Positions 1 through 9,146 of a DNA stretch of 51,646 bases are shown here, in pieces. The stretch is from positions 1 through 51,646 of the forward strand of contig JAKSQO010000019.1 in assembly GCA_024404095.1 (NCBI GenBank), written 5' to 3'. The notes beneath the pieces were generated by a model. It did no database searches. It saw nothing but the letters and a program-made list of their open reading frames with translations, and was not told the origin of the DNA. This DNA comes from Clostridia bacterium. Its GTDB lineage: Bacteria > Bacillota > Clostridia > Oscillospirales > Acutalibacteraceae. Positions within the stretch are counted from its first letter, which is position 1. The number at the start of each line of letters is the position of its first letter. The position numbers and the translations under genes are program-made.

Positions 1-29
1 GGAATGTAATGCATTGCTATACTTCAGAA

Positions 30-72
30 GCCCCTTTCAGGGGCAAAGCCAGTAATAACCCCTTACAGGGGT
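30..72. repeat. two short perfect stem-loops
   Basis: Two 15-base hairpins lie in tandem: GCCCCTTTCAGGGGC at 30-44 and ACCCCTTACAGGGGT at 58-72. They have the same loop layout and similar stems, so they look like copies of one small repeat. No coding sequence is seen in 1-359, which holds these hairpins, a terminator-like hairpin, a palindromic interspersed repeat and a promoter. Confidence 0.6.
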
Positions 73-78
73 GGTGCA

Positions 79-105
79 AACCGCCGGTTGAACCGGCGGT
101 TTTGA
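79..105 (+). terminator. terminator-like hairpin at left edge
   Basis: An 11-bp perfect stem (79-89 with 91-101) is followed by a short T-rich stretch. It would end transcription from a gene to the left of the window. The stem is almost a perfect palindrome, so the loop must open a few pairs. Confidence 0.55.
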
Positions 106-129
106 TTGTATATACGTTTGCAAAGCAAA

Positions 130-221
130 CAATAATAGTGTCATTCTGAACGTAGTGAAGAATCCCTGCTGATTGCCGACTGGGATTTTTCGTCGCAAGC
201 TCCTCAGAATGACATTATTAT
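130..221. repeat. palindromic interspersed repeat, copy 1
   Basis: The segment starts with TGTCATTCTGA (140-150) and ends with its inverse TCAGAATGACA; the outer bases extend the inverted match to about 17 bp. Inside, GAAGAATCCC on the left and GGGATTTTTCGTC on the right extend the foldback. A second, longer copy with the same ends and the same GAAGAATC and TTCGTC blocks lies at 18463-18619. It has no coding capacity and is probably a miniature foldback repeat scattered in the genome. Confidence 0.75.
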
Positions 222-311
222 ATAAAATCTGCGCTGAAATCGTGCAATGATTTCAGCTTCTTTGTGTAAAGGGTACTTATCGTAGAAATGCCGCACTCTA
301 CTATCCGTAGG

Positions 312-339
312 TTGTCTTTTGCGCTCCGCGTGATATACT
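312..339 (+). promoter_or_regulatory. sigma-A promoter of the XRE regulator gene
   Basis: TTGTCT at 312-317 and TATACT at 334-339 are 16 nt apart, just upstream of the ribosome binding site at 346-353. Confidence 0.5.
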
Positions 340-359
340 GATTGCAAAGGAGGAATTTC

Positions 360-953
360 ATGAACAGTTATGTTACAGGTTCAATTATAAAAAAACTTCG
401 TGAAGAGAAAAACATGACGCAGGCGGTGCTTGCCGAAAAGCTGAACATCAGCGACAAAACCATTTCCAAATGGGAAACAGGCAAGGGATATCCCGACATC
501 ACACTGCTTGAACCGCTCGCCGAATCTCTCGGCGTGTCCGTGGTCGAGCTGCTTTCGGGCAACGATATCACAAATCGAAATCGCAGCTTTAATATAAAAC
601 GCTCGCTGTTCTATGTCTGCCCTGTATGCGGAAACGTGTTTTTTGCAACAGGTGAAGCTGTGATATGCTGCTGCGGTCTTACCCTGCCTCCTGTTGAAGC
701 TGAGGCGGCAGACGAAGCTCATACAATCAATGTTGATACTATTGAGGATGAATACTATGTGACTGTCAGCCACGAGATGAGCAAAGAGCATTATATTTCT
801 TTTTTAGCCGCTGTTACTGACAATGGTGTGATGATAACCAAAATGTACCCCGAGCAATGTGCGGAAGCTCGGTTCAAAATTAACCGCACGCACGCAATTT
901 ATTCATTCTGCAACAGGCACGGACTATATAAATACAGTAAAAATAGGCTGTAA
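360..953 (+). CDS. XRE regulator fused to a desulfoferrodoxin-like domain
   Basis: The start is ATG at 360, set by AAAGGAGG at 346-353; the frame also opens with a TTG at 342 that has no site. The 197-residue product has an XRE-type helix-turn-helix (residues about 10-65, with the SDKTISKWE recognition helix) followed by a domain that resembles desulfoferrodoxin (class I superoxide reductase). The rubredoxin-like cysteines C87, C90 and C103-C105 are present, and so are five residues matching the superoxide reductase iron ligands: H121, H138, H144, C184 and H187 (the CNxHG motif). The lysine normally just before the first histidine is alanine here (EAH). It probably senses superoxide or iron and controls transcription; the fused function is inference. 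It stands alone between its own promoter and terminator. Confidence 0.85.
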   Translation: MNSYVTGSIIKKLREEKNMTQAVLAEKLNISDKTISKWETGKGYPDITLLEPLAESLGVSVVELLSGNDITNRNRSFNIKRSLFYVCPVCGNVFFATGEAVICCCGLTLPPVEAEAADEAHTINVDTIEDEYYVTVSHEMSKEHYISFLAAVTDNGVMITKMYPEQCAEARFKINRTHAIYSFCNRHGLYKYSKNRL

Positions 954-968
954 AAAAGCAGTCAGAAA

Positions 969-1008
969 ACCGAGGTTCACGATAAAAAGTGAGCCTCGGG
1001 AATTTTTG
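969..1008 (+). terminator. rho-independent terminator
   Basis: An 11-bp stem (about 970-980 with 990-1000, one G-T pair) is followed by a T-rich run at 1003-1010. It closes the XRE gene. Confidence 0.75.
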
Positions 1009-1102
1009 TCTTACGATTGAGAGCTTCATTCAATTTGCATATGTTTTATTGAAAAGCTATGTCTAACTTCTTGTGGTCAGTTTATAGTACGGATGCTAAA
1101 TT

Positions 1103-1143
1103 ATTATTTTGAAGTTTTTGGATGATTATTTTGAAGTTTTCGG
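1103..1143 (+). repeat. 22-bp-period tandem repeat upstream of the polysaccharide operon promoter
   Basis: ATTATTTTGAAGTTTTTGG (1103-1121) recurs as ATTATTTTGAAGTTTTCGG (1125-1143), 18 of 19 bases identical and two helix turns apart. It ends 11 bp before the -35 box, where an activator would bind. Confidence 0.65.
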
Positions 1144-1154
1144 CTAATTATATA

Positions 1155-1183
1155 TTGAACAAAAAGAAAAAATGATGTATAAT
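1155..1183 (+). promoter_or_regulatory. promoter of the polysaccharide operon
   Basis: TTGAAC at 1155-1160 and TATAAT at 1178-1183 are 17 nt apart. A second TATAAT at 1191-1196 has no good -35 box. No other promoter of this quality is visible before 9028, so all five genes may share it. Confidence 0.65.
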
Positions 1184-1216
1184 TATGCTGTATAATTGTT
1201 AATATCGGAGGACTTT

Positions 1217-4200
1217 ATGGGAATAGACAATTTTGCTCAGCATTCAAACGAAGAATTAACATCTTTGTTTCTTAAACAGTCTCTGATTGATTCCGAAGAG
1301 GACTTCAGAATGTCGCTTATCTCGAAAAATCATTCTCACTGGGATTGTATTGTTATAACCGCAAGCAATGAATCTCAGGCAGAGGCATACAAAATGCAGA
1401 TTCAGTTAAGAAAAAGATCTGGTAGACTTCCTTGCGCAACAGATTTCCTTATTGTGCCCGATAAGGATAATTGTCGTGTCGGTTCAGCCGGTTCCACACT
1501 TACTGTTATTCGTCATATCAAAGAGAAATACGGTAATCTCAATGACAAAAAGATTATGGTAATACACGCAGGCGGAAACAGTTCAAGAACTCCTCAGTAC
1601 AGTGCTCTGGGTAAGCTTTTCAGCCCTATTCCATCCTCATTTGACGGAATACCTGCAACAGTTTTCGATATGTTTCTTGTTACAATGGCAAGTATGCCCG
1701 GACGAATTACAGGAGGAATGATGCTCCTTTCCGGAGATGTTTCCCTTTTATTCAATCCGCTTATGTGCGACTTCGGTGTTTCAAAGGCGGCGGTCATCAG
1801 CTTCAAGGAAGATGCACAGACAGCCAAAAATCACGGAGTATTTTTAAAATCAGAAAGCGGAAATGTACAGAAATTCCTCCATAAGCAGTCTATTGAAAGT
1901 TTGAACGCCAACGGAGCGATAGACAAACGAAATAAGTGCGACATAGATACAGGCGTTCTGTGGCTAGGGCCTGAGATACTGGATAAGCTTTTCGGACTTG
2001 TTGATACTGAGGACAAATATGAGTCCATGGTAAACAATAAGGTCAGGCTTTCCCTTTACGGAGATATTGCCTATTGTCTTGCCGAAAATTCAAGTCTTGA
2101 TGAATTTTATAAAGAAAAGCCTGAGGGTGATTATTGCGATGAACTGATCTCTGCGAGAGAAAAGCTCTGGGATGCAATAGGCGGATATAATATGAAATTA
2201 CTTACAATTTCTCCCGCCCGTTTTATTCATTTCGGTTCAATTCCGGAAATATTGAAACTTATGACTGACACCGTTTCTGAATATAAGCCTATCGGATGGA
2301 GCGAAAAAGTCAACAGCAGTATTTTGAATCCAAGAGTATCTGGATATAATTCTGTACTTTCAGACAAGGCAGTTATCGGAAACAATACGCACCTTGAAGT
2401 TTCGTATATTCATTCAAGTTCCGAAATAGGCTCAAACTGCTATATAAGCTTTACAGATATACATGATGAAAAAATCCCTGACAATACCTTTATTCACGGA
2501 TTGAAGCTCAGGAACGGAAAGTTTGTCTGCAGGATAATGGATGTTAAGGATAACCCAAAGGAGAATTCTATTTTCGGAATAAATCTTGAAACCTTTGCTG
2601 AGAACAACAATATTCCTTTTAATGAGTTATGGAAGGATTTTGAACAGCACAACCTGTGGAATGCAATGATTTATCCCGAATGTGATACTATAAATGAATC
2701 CGTTGCCGCAGTGCTTAATGTGTATGATATCTTTGTAAACGGAAAGGGAGATAAAGACCTCTGGCTCTCTCAAGGAAGAAAATCCTTCTGTTCAGGGTTA
2801 GATGAAGCAGATCCCGTTGCTATTATTGAATGGAACAAACGAATGTCAGATTTGGTTTATATGAACGATATAAAGCACAGTATCAAAAATAGCATTCCCG
2901 TGGATAACTGTTCTCAGAAAGGTAAAAAAAGAACACTTTCAAATATTCAGAAAAAATGGCTGAGAAAAGAACTTGAAAAAATTGATACCAATGATATATC
3001 GGGGTTCCGTTATGCAATTCGTCTGTATTATCGTCTCGGCATTATGCTTAATAATAAGTCATATATCAACCAGAGCTTTAAGCTGATAGCCGATACAGTT
3101 CTCGGTTCTTCAAGAAAAGATATATTATTCAATAATAAATGCCATATTGTAAAAGATAAAACAGTAGTAAAGCTTCCACTGAGAGTAAATTGGGGCGGTG
3201 GCTGGACAGATACCTGTCCTTACTGTATTGAAAACGGTGGCACCGTGCTGAACGCAGCAATAAATCTCAGAGGTAAACCTCCTGTTGAAATCAAGATAGA
3301 GAAGCTATCGGAGAAAAAGATTATTTTTAACAGTCACGATCTTGACGAATATAAGGAAATACATTCCGTTGAAGAACTTCAGATAACCGGAGACCCGTTT
3401 GACCCATTTGTCCTTCAGAAGGCTTGTCTTATTTCATGCGGAATTATTCCACGTAAAGGCGGAAATCTTGACGAAATTCTTGAAAGGCTTGGGGGAGGTT
3501 TCCAGCTTCATACGAATGTTCTTGATGTTCCCAAAGGGTCGGGACTTGGTACTTCATCAATTTTGTCGGCTGCTTCTGTAAAAGCTGCCTTTGACTTTAT
3601 GGGAATAGAGTATGACGATAATAAAGTATATTCAACCGTTCTTGTAATGGAGCAGCTTATGTCAACCGGCGGCGGCTGGCAGGACCAGATTGGAGGAACG
3701 ACCCCCGGAATCAAATTTATAACCTCAGAGCCTGGAATAAAACAGGTTGTAAATGTTGAGCACGTACATATTTCAGAGAAAACGAAAAAAGAGCTTGATG
3801 AACGCTTTGCAATAATATATACAGGTCAAAGAAGACTTGCGAGAAATATCCTGCGTAATGTTGTGGGAAACTATATCGGAGACAACGAAGACAGTATAAA
3901 AGCCCACATGGAAATTAAAAAGATTGCGGTTTTGATGAAATATGCCCTCGAGCATGGAAATATTGATGAATTTGCGAAGCTTCTCAATGAGCATTGGGAA
4001 TATTCAAAAATTATTGATGAAGGCAGTACGAATACCTTGATAGAGCAGATTATTATGAGCATAAAAGATTTGACTGACGCAAGGATGATCTGCGGTGCAG
4101 GCGGAGGCGGATTCCTTCAGGTTATTCTTAAAAAAGGAATAACGAAGAATGATGTTCAGAAGCGATTGAAGGATATATTTATGGATTTCCCGGTTGATGT

Positions 4201-4249
4201 TTGGGATTGCAATCTTATTTTTGATGTTATAGAGGATGTTACAAAATGA
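1217..4249 (+). CDS. fkp: bifunctional fucokinase/fucose-1-phosphate guanylyltransferase-like protein (Fkp)
   Basis: The start is ATG at 1217 with GGAGG at 1207-1211, giving 1010 residues, close to the ~950 of Bacteroides Fkp. The N-terminal half is nucleotidyltransferase-like (IHAGGNSSRTP near residue 116, then a left-handed-helix-like stretch around 390-430). The C-terminal third is a GHMP kinase: LPLRVNWGGGWTD near 653, the ATP loop PKGSGLGTSS near 771 and GAGGGGF near 960. Fkp phosphorylates free L-fucose and converts it to GDP-fucose in the cytoplasm. The gene heads a glycan-assembly operon and overlaps the next gene by 4 bp. The sugar could instead be another hexose or a heptose, since GHMP kinases of this group vary; fucose is the family default. 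Confidence 0.8.
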   Translation: MGIDNFAQHSNEELTSLFLKQSLIDSEEDFRMSLISKNHSHWDCIVITASNESQAEAYKMQIQLRKRSGRLPCATDFLIVPDKDNCRVGSAGSTLTVIRHIKEKYGNLNDKKIMVIHAGGNSSRTPQYSALGKLFSPIPSSFDGIPATVFDMFLVTMASMPGRITGGMMLLSGDVSLLFNPLMCDFGVSKAAVISFKEDAQTAKNHGVFLKSESGNVQKFLHKQSIESLNANGAIDKRNKCDIDTGVLWLGPEILDKLFGLVDTEDKYESMVNNKVRLSLYGDIAYCLAENSSLDEFYKEKPEGDYCDELISAREKLWDAIGGYNMKLLTISPARFIHFGSIPEILKLMTDTVSEYKPIGWSEKVNSSILNPRVSGYNSVLSDKAVIGNNTHLEVSYIHSSSEIGSNCYISFTDIHDEKIPDNTFIHGLKLRNGKFVCRIMDVKDNPKENSIFGINLETFAENNNIPFNELWKDFEQHNLWNAMIYPECDTINESVAAVLNVYDIFVNGKGDKDLWLSQGRKSFCSGLDEADPVAIIEWNKRMSDLVYMNDIKHSIKNSIPVDNCSQKGKKRTLSNIQKKWLRKELEKIDTNDISGFRYAIRLYYRLGIMLNNKSYINQSFKLIADTVLGSSRKDILFNNKCHIVKDKTVVKLPLRVNWGGGWTDTCPYCIENGGTVLNAAINLRGKPPVEIKIEKLSEKKIIFNSHDLDEYKEIHSVEELQITGDPFDPFVLQKACLISCGIIPRKGGNLDEILERLGGGFQLHTNVLDVPKGSGLGTSSILSAASVKAAFDFMGIEYDDNKVYSTVLVMEQLMSTGGGWQDQIGGTTPGIKFITSEPGIKQVVNVEHVHISEKTKKELDERFAIIYTGQRRLARNILRNVVGNYIGDNEDSIKAHMEIKKIAVLMKYALEHGNIDEFAKLLNEHWEYSKIIDEGSTNTLIEQIIMSIKDLTDARMICGAGGGGFLQVILKKGITKNDVQKRLKDIFMDFPVDVWDCNLIFDVIEDVTK

Positions 4250-5511
4250 GGCTAAAAAAAAGGATAAATACAGACGATAAATATAGGCTTGTTTTTGTAA
4301 TATTTATTGCATTAAATCTTGTGGTAAATGTTGTAAGGTATGTTCACTTTAAAGACTTGAACTACAGACTTGACTGGCCGTCAGTTGAAATGATGATGAG
4401 CTATAAGTATGGATTCATACGAAGGGGACTTTTAGGTTCTGTGGCTTGGCTGATAAGTTTAATTTTTAATTTAAATATAATCACCGGAATATCTCTAGCT
4501 CAATTTGCCGGTGAAATTCTCTTTTGTATTTCCTTAATATTGATTATTGCATTTTTATTAAAACAATGCCAAACTCAAAAGCAGAAGCATATTGTAATTC
4601 TACTGTTTTCAGTTTTCATACAAATGTTTGGGTTTAATTTTTACCTATATGATTGGGGAGAGCCCGATGTTTATATGATTTCTTTGACTATTCTGGCTGC
4701 TTTTCTTATATTAAAAGACAAACATATATTTGCAGTCGTTCCGATTTGCTGCATCGGAGAGATGATTCATGAAGGATACGCTCTAATGTATTTTTCAATT
4801 GTTTTTGCTTTGTTATTTTATTCCTTTTGGGTTGAAACGGACACAGCAAAGAAAAGAAAGAAATTTGCAGTCTTAAGTCTTGCGATCCTTGCTACGGCAA
4901 GTCTGTTCTTTTATTTTTATTTTATATCAAAACCTATAAACAAATATACCTGTAATGAGGTTATTGAGGAAATGCAAAACCATTGTGGTGAAACATTAAG
5001 TCAATTACTCAAGGATAATGTTAAATACATATGGTTTGGCGCAGATACATATTCTCTTCCTTTGTGGGAAAACGGAAAACCAACTGTCGAATTTTTCAAT
5101 CGAATTTATTGTATTATATGTGCTGTGATTACTTGTTTGCCCAGTTTTCTGTTTATAATTATTGTTTGGATAAGCAGAATTAAAAATTTTAAAGAAAAGG
5201 AAAAAATTCTTTCTGAATTGGTATGTTTCTTTTCAGTTTTCACAGTAATGCCTTTGATTATCGTTCATGCAGATACCGCAAGATGGATATCTGACTTTGT
5301 GTTATATGAAAGTATAATTCTTTCTGTTCTGACGATATATGATGGAAAAAAGACAGAGGAGTTTTTTAAGAAAAACAAAATTACAAATAATGGTGCAGTA
5401 AAATTTGTATTTGTCGCATTTGTTTTTATAACAGCTTTTTTGCTAAAAAGTGACAAATGGTCGATTTTTGAAAACGTATTAAATTTTTTAAATAGGATTA
5501 GTATAAAATAA
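4246..5511 (+). CDS. multi-pass membrane protein of the polysaccharide operon (A)
   Basis: The ATG overlaps the stop of the preceding gene (ATGA), so translation is probably coupled. The 421 residues hold roughly ten hydrophobic spans. I do not recognise a named family. The signature blocks are GFIRRGLLG (56-64), DWGEPDVY, a HEGY tetrad near 174 and DTARW near 342, all at membrane boundaries. The 518-residue protein at the end of this operon has the same four blocks in the same order. Membrane glycosyltransferases and polymerases of exopolysaccharide clusters have this general form, so a lipid-linked sugar transferase or polymerase is a reasonable guess. The region is more AT-rich than its neighbours. 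Confidence 0.75.
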   Translation: MRLKKRINTDDKYRLVFVIFIALNLVVNVVRYVHFKDLNYRLDWPSVEMMMSYKYGFIRRGLLGSVAWLISLIFNLNIITGISLAQFAGEILFCISLILIIAFLLKQCQTQKQKHIVILLFSVFIQMFGFNFYLYDWGEPDVYMISLTILAAFLILKDKHIFAVVPICCIGEMIHEGYALMYFSIVFALLFYSFWVETDTAKKRKKFAVLSLAILATASLFFYFYFISKPINKYTCNEVIEEMQNHCGETLSQLLKDNVKYIWFGADTYSLPLWENGKPTVEFFNRIYCIICAVITCLPSFLFIIIVWISRIKNFKEKEKILSELVCFFSVFTVMPLIIVHADTARWISDFVLYESIILSVLTIYDGKKTEEFFKKNKITNNGAVKFVFVAFVFITAFLLKSDKWSIFENVLNFLNRISIK

Positions 5512-5525
5512 AGGAGACAATTATC

Positions 5526-6239
5526 TTGAAAAAAACAATTATTGTTATGCCGGTTGCCAATGAGGGCAGCACAATGGCAGATGTTATCGAAAAAATCCTT
5601 AACTTACCTTACGACAATTTATATCTTTATCCTGTTATTGACAGTTATTCAAAGGATAATACAGAGGAAATTATAAGGAGTTATGAGCACACAGGAAGGG
5701 TAAAGTGTATTTTTTACAACGAATCAAGAGGAGTTATCAGCTGTTACCTTGAAGGATTCAGACAGGCACTAAAAGACGGTGCGGAGCAAATTATTGAGAT
5801 GGATGGAGGCGGAAGCCACCAGCCTGAGGAGCTGCCTCAGTTTATTGATAACCTTAACAATGGCTATGAATGTGTATGGGGCTCAAGATTTGTTGAGGGC
5901 GGCGGTATGCATAACCATCCTCTTTACAGACGTATGCTTAGCGGCGGCGGAACACTGCTTTCAAACACAGTTCTTCATACGCATTATAAAGATATGACCA
6001 GCGGTTTCGAAGGATTTCAGCGTCATGTTCTCGAAAATCTCAACCTGGACAAATTTCTTTCACAGGGGCATATGTACCAGACTGAAATGAGATATTACTG
6101 TCGAAACTATAAGACTATTGAAGTTCCGATAAACTACATAGGCTCATCGTCCAGTCTTAAAATGAAAGCTGTTACTGAGGCGCTTTCTATTCTTTTCCAG
6201 CTTAAGAAACACGAAAAAGAGGTAGTTAAAAATGGCTGA
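5526..6239 (+). CDS. family 2 glycosyltransferase, dolichol/undecaprenyl-phosphate mannosyltransferase type
   Basis: The start is TTG at 5526, with AAGGAG at 5513-5518 placed correctly; the next ATG is eight codons further on and has no site. The 237-residue single-domain protein opens with the GT-A sheet (IIVMPVANEG, residues 5-14) and carries EMDGGGSHQPEE near 91-102 in place of the usual DxDxSHxPE, then VWGSRF. DPM1-like enzymes transfer a sugar from a nucleotide donor to polyprenyl phosphate at the inner face of the membrane. No C-terminal membrane anchor is present. The gene overlaps the next by 8 bp. The acceptor and sugar cannot be read from sequence. Confidence 0.8.
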   Translation: MKKTIIVMPVANEGSTMADVIEKILNLPYDNLYLYPVIDSYSKDNTEEIIRSYEHTGRVKCIFYNESRGVISCYLEGFRQALKDGAEQIIEMDGGGSHQPEELPQFIDNLNNGYECVWGSRFVEGGGMHNHPLYRRMLSGGGTLLSNTVLHTHYKDMTSGFEGFQRHVLENLNLDKFLSQGHMYQTEMRYYCRNYKTIEVPINYIGSSSSLKMKAVTEALSILFQLKKHEKEVVKNG

Positions 6240-7446
6240 TTATAAATATATAATTCTTGGTGCAGGACCTGCAGGCCTTACCTTCGCCAATAAGCTTCGT
6301 GAAAGCGGAATTGACAGCTTCCTCGTAATCGAAAAAGAAAATGAAGCAGGCGGTTTGTGCCGTGATAAAATAGTTGATGGCGCAGCATTGGATATCGGAG
6401 GCGGACATTTTCTTGATGTACGTAATAAGGAAGTGGATGATTATCTTTTCAATTTTTTGCCTGCGGACGAATGGAATTATTTTGAAAGAGACAGCCGAAT
6501 CCGCTTTCAGAATTACGAAATCAATCATCCGTTTGAAGCAAATATATGGCAGCTTCCCGAAAACAAGCAAAACGAGTATCTTGACTCTATTTCTGCCGCA
6601 GGATGTAACAGCGGAAAGGAAAAGCCCCAAAAATTTGTTGACTGGATAACGTGGAAGCTCGGCGATAAAATAGCTCACGATTATATGCTTCCTTATAATC
6701 AGAAAATGTTTTCTGATGAGCTTAATGAGCTGGGAACATACTGGCTTGATAAACTCCCCAATGTTTCGTTTGAGGATACGTTTAACAGCTGTAGAGACCA
6801 TCAAGCATATGGAAAACAACCGGGGCACGCACAGTTTCTTTATCCTAAAAAATACGGATACGGTGAAGTTTGGCGCAGAATGGCAAACGCAATCTCCGCA
6901 AATATCGTATATAACTGCACAGTTGAAGCTCTTGATATCAAAAACAAAACTGTTACCTGCGGGGATAAATCATGGTCAGCAGAAACCATTATTACTACAA
7001 TTCCGTGGAAGTCAGTGAAAAAAATAGAAGGTTTCTCTGACGAAGTCCTTCAGTCAATTTCTCGGCTTAAGCACAGTTCTGTTGAAATCAAATATTATCC
7101 CGAAACTATGGATACAGATGCTCACTGGATTTATTATCCTGACAATGATATAAGCTACCACCGTATCTTAGTTAGAAGTAATTTCTGTCTCGGTAGTAAT
7201 GGGTACTGGACTGAAACCAGAAAAGAAAGAGTTACTGATGACAACACCGAGTTTGCATATATGAATGATTATGCTTATCCTCTTAATACAATTGAAAAAC
7301 CCGAAATAATGAAAGGTATTATTTCCGAGGCTGAACGCAATGGGGTTTATCCATTGGGTAGATGGGGTGAGCATATGCATTATAATTCTGATGTTACCGT
7401 AAGCCGTGCTCTTGAAATGGCAGCGAAGCTAATCAGCAACAATTAA
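6232..7446 (+). CDS. FAD-dependent oxidoreductase, UDP-galactopyranose-mutase/protoporphyrinogen-oxidase-like
   Basis: The ATG lies inside the end of the glycosyltransferase gene. The 404-residue protein starts with a dinucleotide-binding fold (YIILGAGPAGLTFANKL, residues 5-21) and an acidic residue closing the second strand (VIEKENEAGG), typical of FAD-binding amine-oxidase and UDP-galactopyranose-mutase folds. A mutase role would supply a furanose sugar nucleotide to the polymer made by this operon. The alternative is a sugar or lipid dehydrogenase, which the sequence does not exclude. Confidence 0.7.
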   Translation: MADYKYIILGAGPAGLTFANKLRESGIDSFLVIEKENEAGGLCRDKIVDGAALDIGGGHFLDVRNKEVDDYLFNFLPADEWNYFERDSRIRFQNYEINHPFEANIWQLPENKQNEYLDSISAAGCNSGKEKPQKFVDWITWKLGDKIAHDYMLPYNQKMFSDELNELGTYWLDKLPNVSFEDTFNSCRDHQAYGKQPGHAQFLYPKKYGYGEVWRRMANAISANIVYNCTVEALDIKNKTVTCGDKSWSAETIITTIPWKSVKKIEGFSDEVLQSISRLKHSSVEIKYYPETMDTDAHWIYYPDNDISYHRILVRSNFCLGSNGYWTETRKERVTDDNTEFAYMNDYAYPLNTIEKPEIMKGIISEAERNGVYPLGRWGEHMHYNSDVTVSRALEMAAKLISNN

Positions 7447-7471
7447 CAGTATTCTAATCGAGGAAATACCT

Positions 7472-9028
7472 ATGGCATCAATTAAAGATTTAATGTCTGC
7501 TGCTTGCGTCAACTATTATGCATATATGTTTGTTTTCTTTTTTGGCGCAGCGTGTGTCCTATTCGAAAGAGTTTTTTTTAAAAAGCTTTTTGAGTTTAAA
7601 GAACGATTTACGTTTTACTTTATCTCAGCAATAATAAATCTTGGATTTAGTTTTGTATCGGCGGATTTTTATTCTGCTTTTTTGAGCGGTAGAGCGCAAA
7701 AGTATCTTTTCTTTGCGGTACTTACTGTTATAAGCTTTGCAGCAGGAGCAGTGGTATCTCTTTTGCTTAAAAAGATACTTATTCTGTTCCGAAAGAAGTC
7801 TCTGCCTTGCATTTTCAAAGAAAATGTTAGTGGAATCGCAGCCTTTTTGATATTAATGGTAAAGTATATTATTTGCGTTCCGACTACTATTGACACATGG
7901 CATATATGGAGCTACATGGTTGATTTTTCAATGGGGTTTTCGTCCCGTTTTCTTGCCGGGCAGATTCTGTCAATTTTTTGCAGGGATTATGTCAGTGAGA
8001 AGGATATTTTTATGTTCTGCTTTGTTGCGGGACTTCTGCTGATACTTATTACCTCCATTCTTCTGAATATTGCAGTGAAAAAAGCAGACGAAAATATAAA
8101 ACCTGCCGTGTTTTTTATTGCGGCGTGTTTTATTGCCAGTCCGATAAATATTATTTCTCTGTTTACTGAGATGAATTTTGGAAAGCTGGAAACATACGGC
8201 TTAATTCTTTCGCTTTTGGCTGTGTATTTGTTTAATAAGATTAAGAATGTTCCGTTAAAGTATGCTATTGTAACTGCTCTCAGCGTTATCAGTATCATGT
8301 TCTATCAAGGATATGTATTTCTGTATTACAATCTGATTCTTGTTATTATGATTTATGATATCTTTGAGGAAACAAAAATAAATAAAAATAAAGCTGTTTG
8401 CGGAATTCTTTCCGTTATAGTCAGTTTTATTACATTTGTCAAGTTACAGTTGTTTAATAAAATTATATTCAGCAGTGCCGATGAAATGCTGAAGGCGTTG
8501 TCAAAAAGAACAGATGCTGAAATCTGTAAATCACCGATTGAGCTGGAGTATTTTTCTGATTTAAAATCTTCATATAAACTGGTAACCGATTATCTCGAAG
8601 TTTTTTCCAGAGAAAAATTCTTTTTGCAGTTGGTTCTCCTTGCACCTGTTATTTATATTTTATTGTTTATAATTTTTCAATGCTTCCACACAAGCAGAAG
8701 CATTGAACATACCTCAAAAGTATTAAGGACAAGAAATACATTAAGCTTCTTAACAGTCAGTCTCGTTTTACCTCAGTTTATTTTAAATATTGATTGGGGC
8801 AGATGGATAATTGCGTTGTGTGTATTTGTATTTTTCTTTATTTTATATTATGCATACATGGGTGATTCTTCAATGAAACTTGTTCTTGTAAATCTTTCGA
8901 ATACAATTAAAGAAAAACCATACATTGCAGGAATGTTTTTAATTTTTATCAGTGCATTCAGCGCGGTTCAGGAATGGAGCTTTCCTGATGTCGAAAAAAT
9001 AGTATCTCTCATTTACACGATTATATAA
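7472..9028 (+). CDS. multi-pass membrane protein of the polysaccharide operon (B)
   Basis: ATG at 7472 with GAGG upstream gives 518 residues and about ten to twelve hydrophobic spans. Blocks GFSSRFLAG (155-163), NFGKLETY, YQGY near 277 and DWGRW near 441 match those of the first membrane protein of the operon, so the two are distant paralogues. The order kinase, membrane protein, GT2, flavoprotein, membrane protein points to export or lipid-linked assembly of a surface glycan. No named family is claimed. Confidence 0.72.
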   Translation: MASIKDLMSAACVNYYAYMFVFFFGAACVLFERVFFKKLFEFKERFTFYFISAIINLGFSFVSADFYSAFLSGRAQKYLFFAVLTVISFAAGAVVSLLLKKILILFRKKSLPCIFKENVSGIAAFLILMVKYIICVPTTIDTWHIWSYMVDFSMGFSSRFLAGQILSIFCRDYVSEKDIFMFCFVAGLLLILITSILLNIAVKKADENIKPAVFFIAACFIASPINIISLFTEMNFGKLETYGLILSLLAVYLFNKIKNVPLKYAIVTALSVISIMFYQGYVFLYYNLILVIMIYDIFEETKINKNKAVCGILSVIVSFITFVKLQLFNKIIFSSADEMLKALSKRTDAEICKSPIELEYFSDLKSSYKLVTDYLEVFSREKFFLQLVLLAPVIYILLFIIFQCFHTSRSIEHTSKVLRTRNTLSFLTVSLVLPQFILNIDWGRWIIALCVFVFFFILYYAYMGDSSMKLVLVNLSNTIKEKPYIAGMFLIFISAFSAVQEWSFPDVEKIVSLIYTII

Positions 9029-9071
9029 TAATCTGTAACCCCAAAATAATCCCCTGTATGACAAGTTTAAA

Positions 9072-9113
9072 CCCGGCAGCGGTCAAATCAGACCATTGCC
9101 GGGCATTGTTTTT
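9072..9113 (+). terminator. terminator between convergent operons
   Basis: A 13-bp stem (9072-9084 with 9091-9103, two mismatches) is followed by TTGTTTTTG. It ends the polysaccharide operon and may also serve the SGNH gene on the other strand. Confidence 0.8.
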
Positions 9114-9146
9114 GTGGACTATGTTCTTTTTCAAATTTTGTGTAAA

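Noticed and set aside
6226..6828. 200-codon frame antisense to the flavoprotein gene
   Set aside because: It is a shadow of a well-supported gene without its own signals.
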